The notes: a model not told the origin generated them from the sequence alone. Shown: positions 15,981 to 25,939, counted from the first letter of the stretch. The stretch: DNA of 64,000 nt from Myxococcus guangdongensis (GCF_024198255.1 NZ_JAJVKW010000006.1:558001-622000); one strand, 5' to 3'. Numbers and translations: made by a program.

Positions 15981-17795
15981 ATGGCGACCGTCCCCTCTGC
16001 TGGAAAGCGGCTCGCGAGTCTCGTACTCGCCTCTCTTCTCTTCTCGTTGATCGCATCCTCATGTGGAGGCGGTGGTGATGGTAACGGCAAGCCGGATGGT
16101 GGCGGCGGCGGCGGTGAGGGCGATGGCGGTCCCATCAGTCAGTGTGATGGCGGTACGTGCCCCGTCGACAACTGCGGCAACGGCACGCTCCAGTCCGGAG
16201 AGACGTGCGACGACGGCAACAAGGTGAGCGCCGATGGGTGCTCGGCCACGTGCCTCGTCGAGGAAGGCTGGCAATGCAACACGCCGGGCGAGCCGTGCGT
16301 GAAGGTGGTCGGTTGCGGCAACGGCCGGGTCGAGGCGGGCGAGCAGTGTGATGATCGCAACGTCTCCAACGGCGACGGCTGCAGCGCGACGTGCACCGTG
16401 GAGCCGGGTTGGAACTGCCCGTCGGCGGGTGGCCGCTGCTTCGCCGCGCAGTGCAACGACGGCATCAAGGTGGGCGATGAGGAGTGCGAGGACGGCAACA
16501 CCACCAACGGGGATGGTTGCTCCGCGGAGTGCCGCCTGGAGGAGGGCTGGAAGTGCCCGACGGTGGGCGCGGCCTGCACGAAGACCACGTGTGGTGACGG
16601 CATCGTCGAGGGCACCGAGGAGTGCGACGACGGCAACAAGGACATGGGCGATGGCTGCTCGGCGGCGTGCAAGCGCGAGCCGCGCTGCGAGAATGGCCAG
16701 TGCCAGGCGACGTGCGGCGACGGCATCATCCTGCCCAACGACACCTCCGAGGAGTGCGACGACGGCAACGCCCGCTCGGGCGACGGCTGCTCCGCCACCT
16801 GCAAGCTGGAGCCGGGCTACGTGTGCCAGGTGGTCCAGACGGATCCTCCGGCCGCGCTCGACCTGTCGGCCGTCTTCCGCGACTTCCGCGGGTGGGACCT
16901 GCAGGCGGACGGCGCGCTGCCGCGCGGTCACATCGACTTCGAGAACGGCAACGCGGGCGAGCGCGGCATCGTGAAGTCGCAGCTGGCCAAGACGCTGGAC
17001 GGCATTCCGGGCAAGACGTTCCCGGGCGGCAAGCCCGAGTACGCGAAGACGGGTCAGTCCTCCGCCACCACCCACGGCGCGGCGGCCTTCCACCAGTGGT
17101 ACACGGACCACGCGAACATCAACAAGACCATCGTCGGGACGCTCAAGCTCAACCGCCAGTCCAATGGCTCGTACGTGTTCGACAGCGACCGGTTCTTCCC
17201 GCTGACGAACCACCCGGACAGCTGGGTGGCCGCGGGCAAGGAGCCGCTGCGTGGCGACAACGGCAACCCGTCCCAGCAGCACAACTTCAGCTTCACCAGC
17301 GAGGTCCGGTACTGGTTCCAGTACAAGGGCACCGAGGTGCTGCTGTTCCGCGGTGACGACGACGTCTGGGTGTTCATCAACGGCAAGCTCGCGCTGGACC
17401 TGGGCGGCGTCCACGGTCCGGAGAACGGCACCGTGACGGTGTCCCAGCAGGCCGCCGCCCTGGGCCTGACGGTGGGTGGCATCTACGAGGCCGTGGTGTT
17501 CCAGGCCGAGCGTCACACCTCGGGCTCGTCGTACCGGCTGACGCTCAACAACTTCGAGACCCGTCGCACGGTGTGCAACGCCACGTGCGGCAACGGCGTG
17601 GTGGACGAGGGCGAGGAGTGCGACGACTTCGTCAACGCCGGTGGCTACGGCAAGTGCGCGCCCGGCTGCGTCTGGGGCCCGCGCTGCGGCGACGGGAAGA
17701 CCCAGACGGAGCCTCCGGCGAACGAGGAGTGCGACGACGGCAACACGGTGGACAACGACGGCTGCAGCTCCACGTGCAAGGCGGAGATCGGCTGA
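15981..17795 (+). CDS. DUF4215 cysteine-rich repeat lipoprotein with fibro-slime domain
   Basis: The protein has 604 residues. A lipoprotein signal ends in IASSC, followed by a Gly-rich linker. Five cysteine-rich repeats of the CGNG...EECDDGN...GDGCSATC type fill about 50-285. A fibro-slime (PA14-like) domain spans about 285-535 and includes FRGWD, FRGDDDVWVFING and DLGGVHGP. Two further Cys repeats close the protein. This layout is known from myxobacterial and Dictyostelium-type surface proteins and suggests binding of polysaccharide or matrix at the cell surface. A TTGACA hexamer at 15944 could be part of its promoter, but the -10 is weak. A strong hairpin follows the stop. Confidence 0.92.
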   Translation: MATVPSAGKRLASLVLASLLFSLIASSCGGGGDGNGKPDGGGGGGEGDGGPISQCDGGTCPVDNCGNGTLQSGETCDDGNKVSADGCSATCLVEEGWQCNTPGEPCVKVVGCGNGRVEAGEQCDDRNVSNGDGCSATCTVEPGWNCPSAGGRCFAAQCNDGIKVGDEECEDGNTTNGDGCSAECRLEEGWKCPTVGAACTKTTCGDGIVEGTEECDDGNKDMGDGCSAACKREPRCENGQCQATCGDGIILPNDTSEECDDGNARSGDGCSATCKLEPGYVCQVVQTDPPAALDLSAVFRDFRGWDLQADGALPRGHIDFENGNAGERGIVKSQLAKTLDGIPGKTFPGGKPEYAKTGQSSATTHGAAAFHQWYTDHANINKTIVGTLKLNRQSNGSYVFDSDRFFPLTNHPDSWVAAGKEPLRGDNGNPSQQHNFSFTSEVRYWFQYKGTEVLLFRGDDDVWVFINGKLALDLGGVHGPENGTVTVSQQAAALGLTVGGIYEAVVFQAERHTSGSSYRLTLNNFETRRTVCNATCGNGVVDEGEECDDFVNAGGYGKCAPGCVWGPRCGDGKTQTEPPANEECDDGNTVDNDGCSSTCKAEIG

Positions 17796-17812
17796 GTCGT
17801 CCGGCGTGACGG

Positions 17813-17843
17813 GCCGCTCCGGGCGTGACTGCCCCGGAGCGGC
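17813..17843 (+). terminator. Hairpin after the fibro-slime gene
   Basis: Arms 17813-17823 and 17833-17843 form an 11-bp perfect stem with a 9-base loop, 18 bp past the stop codon at 17795. No U-tract follows. Confidence 0.6.
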
Positions 17844-18008
17844 TCACCGGCCTCGCGGAAGCTCCCGCGAGGCCCCCGACGCAGGGTGTGCGCCGTCCTG
17901 AGCCCCTGGGGCCGGGATGACCGCGCCGCCCGGTGGGGAAGCAGGCAGGCCCGTGCTCCCAAGTGGGATGCTCACGCGAGGCCGTCTGGTATCTTCGCGC
18001 CCGACTTC

Positions 18009-19463
18009 ATGGCGCCCTCCGTCCTCCCCCGTCTGTTGCTGATGCTGTCGCTGGTGCTGGCCGTCCCGGCCGGGGCCGCGAGCACGCGGAGCACGCCGCC
18101 CCCCGCCGACGAGGTGATGGGCATGCTGCGGCGGGTGGAGACGGCGCGGGTGCGTGGGACGCTGCGCGTGCTCGACAGCGAGTTCGAGGAGCTGACGCGC
18201 GCCCAGCCCCAAAGCGTGATGCCGCGCGTGTACCGCGCCTGGCTCGCGTTCCCCGCGGACACCAGCTGGAACGAACTCAAGGCCCTGTCCTCGTTGGAGC
18301 CAGAGAACCCCTGGCCGCACCTGGGCATGGGGCTCATCTACATCCGCTGGGGGCTCCTGTCGGAGGCGCGCGGTCCGCTGGCCACCGCCCGGCGCGTGTC
18401 CCCCGACTTCGCGCCCGCCCTGTGGGGTGAGGGGTTGCTCCTGCAGGCGGAGGGCAAGTCCGCGGAGGCCGAGGCCCGGCTGCGCGAGTCCCTCTCCAAG
18501 CTGGACGCCCCCCAGGCGCGCACGGCGCTGGGGCTCTTGCTCGCGTCGAGCCCGGGCCGGGAGGCCGAGGCCCGCGCGGAGCTGACGCGCTCGGTGGAGG
18601 CGTGGCCGGAGCAGCCCGAGGCCCTGCGCAAGCTCGCCTCGCTGGCCCAGGCGGCCAAGGACGTGCGCGCCGCGGCGACGGCGGGGGAGAAGCTGGTCGC
18701 GCTCAAGCCCGCGGACCGCGAGGCGCACCGGCTCCAGGCGGAGCTGTGGCTGTCCGCGTCGGAGAAGGACAAGGCCGCGCGCTCGCTGGAGCGCTACGTG
18801 GAGCTGGGCGGCGCGGACCCGGTGCCCCTGGCGCTGCGCGCGCGCCTCTACGCGGAGCTGGGGCGCGCGGCGGACGAGGAGAAGGCGCTCGCGCGGCTCA
18901 TCGAGGTGGAGCTCAAGGACCCCGAGCCCCTGCTGCGCCTGTCCGAGCTGACCGAGGCGCGAGGCGACGCGGCCGCGAGCGAGGCCTTCCTGGTGGGCGC
19001 CTCGGAGCGCGCGCCGGCGCGCTCGGACATCCACGTGCGCCGCGCGCGGCTGTGTCTCAAGCAGGAGCGCTGGCGGGAGGCCCTGGTGTCCTACCGCGCC
19101 GCGCTCGCCGCGCCGGAGCGCAAGGTGCCCGAGGCGGAGGCGGAGACGGCGGAGCTGGTGCGGCGCTTCCGGCTGCCCGCGACGCCCGCCAAGGGGGTGC
19201 CGGACAAGATCTACGCCCGCGTGTCCCTGGGCCTGGTCGCCATCTACATGGAGCGGCTCAAGGAGGCGCCGGAGCTCAAGGGCAACCTGAAGCTCCAGGT
19301 GCAGGTGGACGAGACGGGCAAGGCCACGCAGGTGAAGGTCCTCTACGACAGCCTGGAGGACCCGCTCGTCGCCGGCCACGCGTACTTCGCCTTCCTGGAC
19401 GCGCAGTACCCGCCCGCGAAGGACGAGCCCATCTTCCAGTACGTCTTCCGGCCGCCGAAGTAG
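18009..19463 (+). CDS. Exported TPR protein with TonB-C-like terminus
   Basis: The protein has 484 residues from the ATG at 18009, the codon directly before a signal peptide (LLLMLSLVLAVPAGAAS). The body (about 40-400) is a solenoid of ten or so tetratricopeptide-like helices rich in Ala, Leu, Glu and Arg. The last 85 residues change character: LKLQVQVDETGKATQVKVL and the following Tyr/Pro-rich end resemble the C-terminal domain of TonB or a related energy-transducing fold. It is probably periplasmic and may act in outer-membrane assembly or complex formation, which is inference. A hairpin overlaps its stop codon. Confidence 0.85.
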   Translation: MAPSVLPRLLLMLSLVLAVPAGAASTRSTPPPADEVMGMLRRVETARVRGTLRVLDSEFEELTRAQPQSVMPRVYRAWLAFPADTSWNELKALSSLEPENPWPHLGMGLIYIRWGLLSEARGPLATARRVSPDFAPALWGEGLLLQAEGKSAEAEARLRESLSKLDAPQARTALGLLLASSPGREAEARAELTRSVEAWPEQPEALRKLASLAQAAKDVRAAATAGEKLVALKPADREAHRLQAELWLSASEKDKAARSLERYVELGGADPVPLALRARLYAELGRAADEEKALARLIEVELKDPEPLLRLSELTEARGDAAASEAFLVGASERAPARSDIHVRRARLCLKQERWREALVSYRAALAAPERKVPEAEAETAELVRRFRLPATPAKGVPDKIYARVSLGLVAIYMERLKEAPELKGNLKLQVQVDETGKATQVKVLYDSLEDPLVAGHAYFAFLDAQYPPAKDEPIFQYVFRPPK

Positions 19464-19477
19464 CCGCCGGAAGACGT
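19441..19477. terminator. Perfect 12-bp hairpin enclosing a stop codon
   Basis: Arms 19441-19452 and 19466-19477 are perfectly complementary around a 13-base loop that contains the TPR gene's stop. The next gene is convergent and ends at 19498, so the hairpin may serve both. Confidence 0.6.
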
Positions 19478-19497
19478 GGCTGGAATCAGGGCGTCAC

Positions 19498-20214
19498 TCA
19501 CTTCGAGTCGTCGTGATTCGCGCCGCTGCCGCCGTAGCCCTGGGAGGAGCCGCGGGCCTTCTCGAAGTCGGCGCGGGCCTGACGCTCCTCACCCAGGCGC
19601 ACGTCCACCAGGCGCTGGGCCTCCTCCGTCTTGCGCTGGGCCTCGGCCACCGCGCTGGTGAACTCGGCGTCGGACATCTCCTTGGCGCGCACGTCATCGC
19701 TGTTCTTCAGCGCCTGCAGCTCCGCCTGGCGCAGGTGCGCCTCGGACAGCTGGAGCTCCGCCTGGCGCAAGTCCTTGCGGGCCTTCTGCGTCTCCACGGC
19801 GCGCTGGCGCCACGCCGTCTGGGCGCGGGCCGCCTGGTACTTCGAATCGGTGGTCCGCAGGTCCTTCTGGGCCTGGGTGATGTTGGATTGCTGACCGGTG
19901 GCGCGGGCGGCCTCGAGCGCCGTCTGGTTCGCCTCGTGGGAGAGCTTGGCCGCCTCCTCGTTGCGCTTGGAGACCTCCACCGCGCGCTCGGCGTCCTTCA
20001 CCGCCACGTCCGCGCGGGTGACTTCGTCCTGCGCCTTGACGCGCTCGGACTGGGCGTTGCGGACCTCGCCGAGCTGGCTCTCGGGGACGCGCGCCAGCCA
20101 GGACTCGTCCACCTGCTTCTTCGCGGACTTGGATGAGCTGCACCCGCCGAGCACCAGGGCCGCTCCCAGCACCACACCCGCCAACACCCGATGCTTCCTC
20201 GTCGACTGGAACAT
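19498..20214 (-). CDS. Coiled-coil lipoprotein
   Basis: The protein has 238 residues. The start is decided by a perfect AGGAGG seven bases before the ATG at 20214. The longer frame upstream is not coding in character. A lipoprotein signal ends in LVLGGC (Cys at about 22). Residues 45-220 are a long Ala/Gln/Glu/Lys/Arg-rich alpha-helical coiled coil, and the tail is Gly/Ser/Asp-rich. A role as a periplasmic spacer or structural rod is likely. No catalytic motif is present. Confidence 0.9.
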   Translation of the reverse strand: MFQSTRKHRVLAGVVLGAALVLGGCSSSKSAKKQVDESWLARVPESQLGEVRNAQSERVKAQDEVTRADVAVKDAERAVEVSKRNEEAAKLSHEANQTALEAARATGQQSNITQAQKDLRTTDSKYQAARAQTAWRQRAVETQKARKDLRQAELQLSEAHLRQAELQALKNSDDVRAKEMSDAEFTSAVAEAQRKTEEAQRLVDVRLGEERQARADFEKARGSSQGYGGSGANHDDSK

Positions 20215-20366
20215 GATTCCTCCTGACCGTGCGTATCGTCGCTTGCTCGACACGGTAGGCACTCGGCGACGGCGAGGCAGGAGGCAGGGTGCGACACTCG
20301 ACGCCACGCTTGACGCGCCCGCTCGGGGGACGGGCGTGGAGGAGGGCGGCTCGTGCGCCCGCCTGC

Positions 20367-21176
20367 TCAGTGCTTCTCGAGGATGACGGCGTAGAACTCG
20401 ATGCCCACGCCCTCGCGGTCCTCCTCGGTGATGTGGCCCACGGGCAGGCCCAGGAACTCCCTCACCGTCATCACCCCGCCAGGGCCGGGTGACCAGGGGC
20501 CGCACAGGTCCAGGTACTCGCGCAGGGAGTAGAGCTGGAAGGACTCGCCCATCTTCTGGAACATGCCGACGAACTGCTCCCACTTCGGCGTGCTCAGCCC
20601 GGGGGCCTTCGTCTCGAAGGTGGCGAAGAGCTTCGAGCCGGGCGCGGCCCAGTCATACAAATCCTTGAAGAACTTCCGGTTCTCCTCCGAGGAGAGGAAC
20701 ACGGTGATGGCATTGGCGCCGAAGGCCACGCGCCGCTCGCCGTCCAGGAACGCGCGCACGTCGGGCCGTCGCAGGAAGTCGCCCGCGGAGCGGATGTCGC
20801 ATTCCATGTAGCGCGTGCGCGGATTGTCGCCGAGCAGGTGCTTGCCGGTGGCGATGGTGAGCGGGTTGATGTCGGTGTAGAGCACCTTGGCGTTGGGCAG
20901 CACCGAGTGGATGTGGTCGCTCGTCGGCAGTCCGGAGGCGAAGTCCACCCAGTGGTCGAAGCCGTCGGCGGACAGGCGCAGCGCGGCGGTGCGCAGGCAG
21001 CTTCGGAGCATGCGCAGCCACTTCCGGGTGGAGGGCACCAGCGAGAACATGAACTCGGCGGCCTGTCGGTCCACTTCGAAGTGGTGGGTGCCGCCCAGCG
21101 TGTAGTCGTAGATGCGGGCCGCGTCGGGCACGTGGGGGTTGACGCCCGGGATGCGGGTCAGCTCCTGGTTGTCCAT
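20367..21176 (-). CDS. SAM-dependent methyltransferase, DUF574 (Methyltransf_19) type
   Basis: The protein has 269 residues. Its N-terminus, PHVPDAARIYDYTLGGTHHFEVDR, is split here as VPDAARIYDYTLGG then HHFEVDR and matches the signature of the DUF574 family, abundant in actinomycetes and rarer in myxobacteria. A Rossmann SAM site follows: WVDFASGLPTSDHIH in place of the usual DxGxG, then VLYTDINPLT with the acidic ribose contact. The family's substrates are unknown. The ATG at 21176 has only a weak ribosome site. The kelch gene upstream on the same strand ends 40 bp before it, so the two may be co-transcribed. Confidence 0.85.
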   Translation of the reverse strand: MDNQELTRIPGVNPHVPDAARIYDYTLGGTHHFEVDRQAAEFMFSLVPSTRKWLRMLRSCLRTAALRLSADGFDHWVDFASGLPTSDHIHSVLPNAKVLYTDINPLTIATGKHLLGDNPRTRYMECDIRSAGDFLRRPDVRAFLDGERRVAFGANAITVFLSSEENRKFFKDLYDWAAPGSKLFATFETKAPGLSTPKWEQFVGMFQKMGESFQLYSLREYLDLCGPWSPGPGGVMTVREFLGLPVGHITEEDREGVGIEFYAVILEKH

Positions 21177-21216
21177 CCTTCGCTCGCTCCTCGTGAGGTA
21201 TGGGGTTGCGGATGTC

Positions 21217-22326
21217 TCAGGGGCGCCAGACCTCGGAGGTCGTCTCCGGCAGGCTGTCCGGCGCGGCGCGCGTGGTGCCCACCACCAGGTACGCGTCGTC
21301 GCCCAGGGGCACGACGCGGTGGCCCGCGCGGCCGTGCGCCAGCGGGGGACCGGGGCTCCACAGGCCCGTGGCCGGGTCCCAGAGCTCCACGTCGGTGGTG
21401 GCCCCGTACGTCGTGGACTCCAGGCCTCCAGACACGGCGGCGCGCCCGTCCCAAAGCGCCGTGAGCGCGAAGCTGGAGCGGCCCAGGGCGAGCGGCGCGG
21501 TGGCGCTCCACTGCTCGGTGGCGGGGTCGAAGCGCTCGGCGCTCGTGAGCAGCGTGCCCTGGTGCCAGCCGCCCACGACGAGGATTCCGCCATCGGCGAG
21601 CGTGACACCGGCGGCATCGTCGCGCGACGCGGTGAGCGGATGGGGCGCGGCCCTCCACGTGCGGGTGGCCGGCTCGTAGACCTCGGTGCTCATGTCGAGC
21701 GGCGGGGCCAGGTGCTGGCCCTCGATGATGGCGAAGCCGAAGCCGTTGTCGCGTCCCCCGGCGATGACGACGCGGCCCCGGCTCACGCAGACCGGGCCGA
21801 GGTGGAAGATGCGGACCGTCTGGCCCGCGGGCTCCCACTCGGACGCGCCGGGCCGCAGCAGCTCCGCGCGCGTGCCCCGCTCGATGTCATCGTCATGGTC
21901 CGAGCCCAGCACCAGCACCGCTCCGTCCTCCAGCACCAGCGCGACGGGATGTGAGCGCGAAGCCCGCATGGGAGGGCCGGGGACGAAGCGCAGCGAAGCC
22001 GGCTCCCAGAACACGGTGCTGGCCAGGTCCGGCTGTGCGTTGTCTCGGCCGCCCACGAGCAGCACGCGCCCGTCCGGCAGCGCCACCGCCGCGTGGTCAT
22101 GACGGGGCTCCGGCAGGGGCGCCGTCTCCCGCCACTCCTCGCGGACGGCGTCCCAGAGGAAGGCGCTCGCCGACGTCCTGGGCGTGGAGCCGCCCCCCTG
22201 CGCATGCCAACCCTGTCCACCGGTGAGCAGCGCGCCGCCGGCGACAGGCGTCAGGCCGAAGCCCTCCAGCCAGAGGCCGGGAGCGGGAACACGTCGAGTC
22301 GCCGGGGACGGAGGCCTGCGCGTCAT
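21217..22326 (-). CDS. Kelch-repeat beta-propeller protein
   Basis: The assigned start at 22326 gives 369 residues. At least five kelch units are visible, each with a Gly-Gly pair and a spaced Trp: LPDGRVLLVGGRD, LEDGAVLVLGSD, GRVVIAGGRDN, LADGGILVVGGWH and RAAVSGGLES. These usually fold into a six- or seven-bladed propeller that binds carbohydrate or protein. The frame stays open a further 134 codons upstream, and part of that (near 22330-22420) has coding character, so the true start may be earlier. No signal peptide is present at either start. It sits next to the RCC1 pair, another propeller family. Confidence 0.8.
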   Translation of the reverse strand: MTRRPPSPATRRVPAPGLWLEGFGLTPVAGGALLTGGQGWHAQGGGSTPRTSASAFLWDAVREEWRETAPLPEPRHDHAAVALPDGRVLLVGGRDNAQPDLASTVFWEPASLRFVPGPPMRASRSHPVALVLEDGAVLVLGSDHDDDIERGTRAELLRPGASEWEPAGQTVRIFHLGPVCVSRGRVVIAGGRDNGFGFAIIEGQHLAPPLDMSTEVYEPATRTWRAAPHPLTASRDDAAGVTLADGGILVVGGWHQGTLLTSAERFDPATEQWSATAPLALGRSSFALTALWDGRAAVSGGLESTTYGATTDVELWDPATGLWSPGPPLAHGRAGHRVVPLGDDAYLVVGTTRAAPDSLPETTSEVWRP

Positions 22327-22648
22327 GCCGCCATCGTATGCCGTCCACGCCGCGGCGCGCCTCCCACCGGGGAGGTCCACGGTGACCTGGAGACAGTCCT
22401 GGTCGGGGCGCCCGTCCTGGGAATGACAACCTGGGAGGGTGGCCGGGACGAGGGTGTCCTGGGCAATGGCTTGTTCCGCATGCGTGTCTGGTGATTCTCT
22501 GGGGCCCGCGTCGTTCCGAGGGGGGGAAGACATGCACCGTGCGCCACGGGTTTCCGCCGAGGCCGTCTTGTCCTGGCGGGGCACGTCCGTGTCGGGACGG
22601 GGCCCATGACAGGCATTGCGTGAGACGTCGTCTGCGACAGGGGGAGTC
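22327..22648. other. 322-bp divergent gap between the kelch and first RCC1 genes
   Basis: The stretch must hold the RCC1 promoter and either the kelch promoter or an unassigned N-terminal extension of the kelch protein. A GGGGAG ribosome site ends it on the plus side. No hairpin, RNA gene or repeat was seen. Confidence 0.5.
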
Positions 22649-25600
22649 ATGCAACACATCGGGAGAAGTGTGTCGAGCTGGATGGCGGGGTGTGCCTTGC
22701 TGTGCGTGGCGCTCCTGGGCGCCTGCACCGAGCGGGGCGCGGCGAACGCGGAGGGGCGCCTGGGCGCCAGCGCTCAGGCCGTGGAAGGGGTCGCCCGACA
22801 GGGGACGGTGCTGGCGGGGCGGCATCACACGCTGGCGATGCGCTCGGACGGCACGGTGTGGGCGTGGGGTGGGAACACCTTCGGCCAACTCGGCAACGGC
22901 ACCACGCGCGCGCGGTCGACGCCCGTGCGGGTGTGGCGGCTGTCCAGCATCAGCGCGATTGGCGCCGGTGAGCAGCACTCGCTCGCGCTGAAGGCGGACG
23001 GCACGGTGTGGGCGTGGGGTTGGAACAACAACGGCCAGCTCGGCGATGGGACGACGACGTCGCGCTCGGTGCCCGCGCAAATCACCGGCCTGACGAACGT
23101 GGTGGCCATCGCGGCGGGCTTCTCGCACTCGATGGTGCTCAAGTCGGATGGCACCGTGTGGGCGTGGGGGCTGAACGCGACGGGGCAGCTCGGCGACGGG
23201 ACGACGGTGCGCAGGCTCACGCCCGTGCAGGTGCAGGGGCTGACGGGCGCGGTGGCCATCGCCGCGGGCAACGTGCACTCGCTGGCGCTGACGGCGGATG
23301 GGCGGCTGTGGACGTGGGGCGGCAACGCGGACGGGCAGCTCGGCACGGGGACGCTCGTGGGGCGCTCGCTCCCGGGCGCGCTGTCGGGCATGGCCGGCGT
23401 GTCCGCGCTGTCGGGCGGAGGCTCGCACTCGGTGGTGCTGAAGACGGACGGCACCGTGTGGGCGTGGGGGAAGAACGACGAGGGCCAGCTGGGCCTGGGG
23501 AACACCACCACGAGCCTCTCACCGTCGCAGGTGCCCGGCCTGACGGGCGTGGCGGCGGTGGTGGGGGGAGGCCAGCACTCGGTGGCGTTGAAGGTGGACG
23601 GCACGGTGTGGGCGTGGGGCAGCAACATCCGCGCGCAGCTGGGCGACGGGACGCAGACGCAGCGGCTGTCGCCGTTCCAGGTGCCGGGCCTGACGCAGGT
23701 GCGAGGTGTCTCGGCGGGAGGCGGGCAGCACTCGGTGGCGGTGAAGGCGAGCGGCGAGGTGTGGACGTGGGGCTCCAACACCGACGGCCAATGCGGCGAC
23801 GGGACGTACTTGATGAAGCTGGTGCCCACGCTGGCGCGCGCGCTGCTGGAGCGCACGGAGGTCTCCGCGCACTTCAGCCACTCGCTGGCGACGAAGGCGG
23901 ACGGCACGGTGTGGGGCTGGGGGGACAACGGCACCAGTCAGCTGGGGGACGGCACGACGACGCCCCGGTGGGCGCCGGTGCAGGCGGTGGGGCTGACGCA
24001 GGTGGGCGCGCTCGCCGCGGGCTACACGCACACCCTGGCGCTGAAGGAGAACGGCCAGGTGTGGTCCTGGGGCGCCAACGGGCAGGGCTCGCTGGGGACG
24101 GGGACGACGACGCCCCGGAGCACGCCCGGCGTGGTGCCAGGCTCCCTGCTGGCCTGGTCCGTGGCGGCGGGGGGCGGTCACTCGGTGGCGGTGAAGACGG
24201 ACGGCACCGTGTGGGCCTGGGGGGACAACGCCTTCGGTCAGTTGGGGGATGGGACCCAGCTGACGCGCACCTCGCCGGTGCGGGTGGACGGCGTGGAGAA
24301 CGTGGTGGCCGTCGTCGCGGGCACCGCGCACACGCTCGCGCTGAAGGCCGACGGCACCGTCTGGCAGTGGGGTTACAACGACACGCGTGAGCTGGACGAC
24401 GTCACCGGCACGGAGCTGCTGGTGCCCACGCAGGTGGCGGGCCTGTCGGACATCGTGGCGCTGGCGGCGGGGCTCTGTCACTCGGTGGCGCTGAAGGCCG
24501 ATGGCACCGTCTGGGCGTGGGGGAACAACGACGCGGGCCAGCTCGGCGATGGCTCCTTCACGGGGCGGCTGACGGCGGCGCAGGTGCCGGCGCTGTCGGG
24601 CGTCGTGGCGCTGGGCGGCGGGGGGATGCAGTCGGGCGTGCTGTTCGCGGACGGCGTCGCGCGGCTCTGGGGCGCCAACAATGGAGGTCAGCTCGGAGGG
24701 GGGCGCTCGGGGCCGCAGACGGGGCCCTTGTTCGTCGCGGGGCTCACCGCCGCGCGCGCGCTGGCCATGGGCGGCAGCCACACGCTGGCCATCAAGGACG
24801 ACGGCACCGCGTGGGCCTGGGGCACCAACCTCACGGGGCAGATTGGCGACGGGAACATGAACCGGTCGCTCCTGCCCGCGCGCTCCACCGTCAGTGATTC
24901 GCGCGCGATTTCGGCGGGCGCGTACCACTCGCTGAGCGTGACGCTGGACGGGCGGGTCAAGGCCTGGGGCGCCAATGGCGCCGGGCAGCTCGGTGATGGC
25001 ACGACGGCGTCCCGGCCCGTGCCTGTCCTCCTGTCGGCCTTCACGGGGGTCACGGGCGTCGCCGCGGGCGAGGGCCACTCGTTGGCGGTGAAGTCCGAAG
25101 GGACGGTGTGGGCCTGGGGAGGAAACAGCTTCGGCAAGCTCGGCGATGGCACGACGACGTCGCGGCTCGCGCCCGTCCAGGTGCCGGGGCTGGGCGGCAT
25201 GCTGGCCGTGGCGGCGGGCAAGAACCACTCGTTGTCCCTCCAGGGGGACGGGACGGTGTGGGCGTGGGGGGCGAACGGCTCGGGACAGCTGGGTGACGGC
25301 AGCTTCGTCCACCGCGCGTCGCCGGTGCAGGTGTCGGGCGTGACGGACGCGGTCGCCATCGCGGCCGGCGCGGACTTCTCGCTCGCGCTGGATGTCTACG
25401 GGATGGTGTACGCGTGGGGGAACAATTCGTGGGGGCAGCTCGGGGACGGTTCCATCTCCCACCGCAACTACGCCGACTACGTCCAGGAGCTCTACATGGT
25501 CACGCGCATCGCGGCGGGGGACACGCATGCGCTGGCGGTGCGGACGGATGGCGCGGTGCACTCCTGGGGCACCAACACCTTCGGCGAGGCGGGGACGGGC

Positions 25601-25939
25601 TCCGTGGGTGGCTACAACGAGTGGCCCGTGATGGTGCGGACGCAGGCGGCCGCGGTGACGGTGGCGGCGGGCAGGAACTTCAGCGTCGCGGTGCTCGCGG
25701 GAGGCTCGGTCTGGTCCTGGGGACGCAACGACTTCGGCCAGCTGGGGGATGGGAGCACGGTGGCGCAGCGGACGTTGCCGGTGAACGTCCCCATGATTGC
25801 CGCGTCGGCCGTGGCCGCGGGGGCAGGGCACGCGCATTCGCTGCGGGCGGGAAGTGTGTGGGCCTGGGGTGACAGCGCGTCAGGACAGCTGGGCACGGGG
25901 CTGTCGACGATTCGGGCCTCGCCCGTGAAGGTCTGGTAG
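22649..25939 (+). CDS. Giant RCC1-repeat lipoprotein, three propellers
   Basis: The protein has 1,096 residues from the ATG at 22649, which has GGGGAG upstream. A lipoprotein signal ends in LLGAC. I count 21 RCC1 units, each with a W-x-W-G-x-N core followed by GQLGDG and spaced about 50 residues apart, running to the C-terminus. RCC1 propellers have seven blades, so 21 units predict three complete propellers with blades 1-7, 8-14 and 15-21. Such proteins act as protein-binding surfaces, and lipidation places this one in the envelope. It is the first of two tandem paralogues. The first propeller is nearly the same in both, while the other two have diverged. Function is unknown. Confidence 0.92.
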   Translation: MQHIGRSVSSWMAGCALLCVALLGACTERGAANAEGRLGASAQAVEGVARQGTVLAGRHHTLAMRSDGTVWAWGGNTFGQLGNGTTRARSTPVRVWRLSSISAIGAGEQHSLALKADGTVWAWGWNNNGQLGDGTTTSRSVPAQITGLTNVVAIAAGFSHSMVLKSDGTVWAWGLNATGQLGDGTTVRRLTPVQVQGLTGAVAIAAGNVHSLALTADGRLWTWGGNADGQLGTGTLVGRSLPGALSGMAGVSALSGGGSHSVVLKTDGTVWAWGKNDEGQLGLGNTTTSLSPSQVPGLTGVAAVVGGGQHSVALKVDGTVWAWGSNIRAQLGDGTQTQRLSPFQVPGLTQVRGVSAGGGQHSVAVKASGEVWTWGSNTDGQCGDGTYLMKLVPTLARALLERTEVSAHFSHSLATKADGTVWGWGDNGTSQLGDGTTTPRWAPVQAVGLTQVGALAAGYTHTLALKENGQVWSWGANGQGSLGTGTTTPRSTPGVVPGSLLAWSVAAGGGHSVAVKTDGTVWAWGDNAFGQLGDGTQLTRTSPVRVDGVENVVAVVAGTAHTLALKADGTVWQWGYNDTRELDDVTGTELLVPTQVAGLSDIVALAAGLCHSVALKADGTVWAWGNNDAGQLGDGSFTGRLTAAQVPALSGVVALGGGGMQSGVLFADGVARLWGANNGGQLGGGRSGPQTGPLFVAGLTAARALAMGGSHTLAIKDDGTAWAWGTNLTGQIGDGNMNRSLLPARSTVSDSRAISAGAYHSLSVTLDGRVKAWGANGAGQLGDGTTASRPVPVLLSAFTGVTGVAAGEGHSLAVKSEGTVWAWGGNSFGKLGDGTTTSRLAPVQVPGLGGMLAVAAGKNHSLSLQGDGTVWAWGANGSGQLGDGSFVHRASPVQVSGVTDAVAIAAGADFSLALDVYGMVYAWGNNSWGQLGDGSISHRNYADYVQELYMVTRIAAGDTHALAVRTDGAVHSWGTNTFGEAGTGSVGGYNEWPVMVRTQAAAVTVAAGRNFSVAVLAGGSVWSWGRNDFGQLGDGSTVAQRTLPVNVPMIAASAVAAGAGHAHSLRAGSVWAWGDSASGQLGTGLSTIRASPVKVW

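Noticed and set aside
16059..17516. Minus-strand frame opposite the DUF4215/fibro-slime gene
   Set aside because: Repeated Ala/Val/Arg runs mirror the repeats on the other strand. The plus-strand protein is a known architecture.
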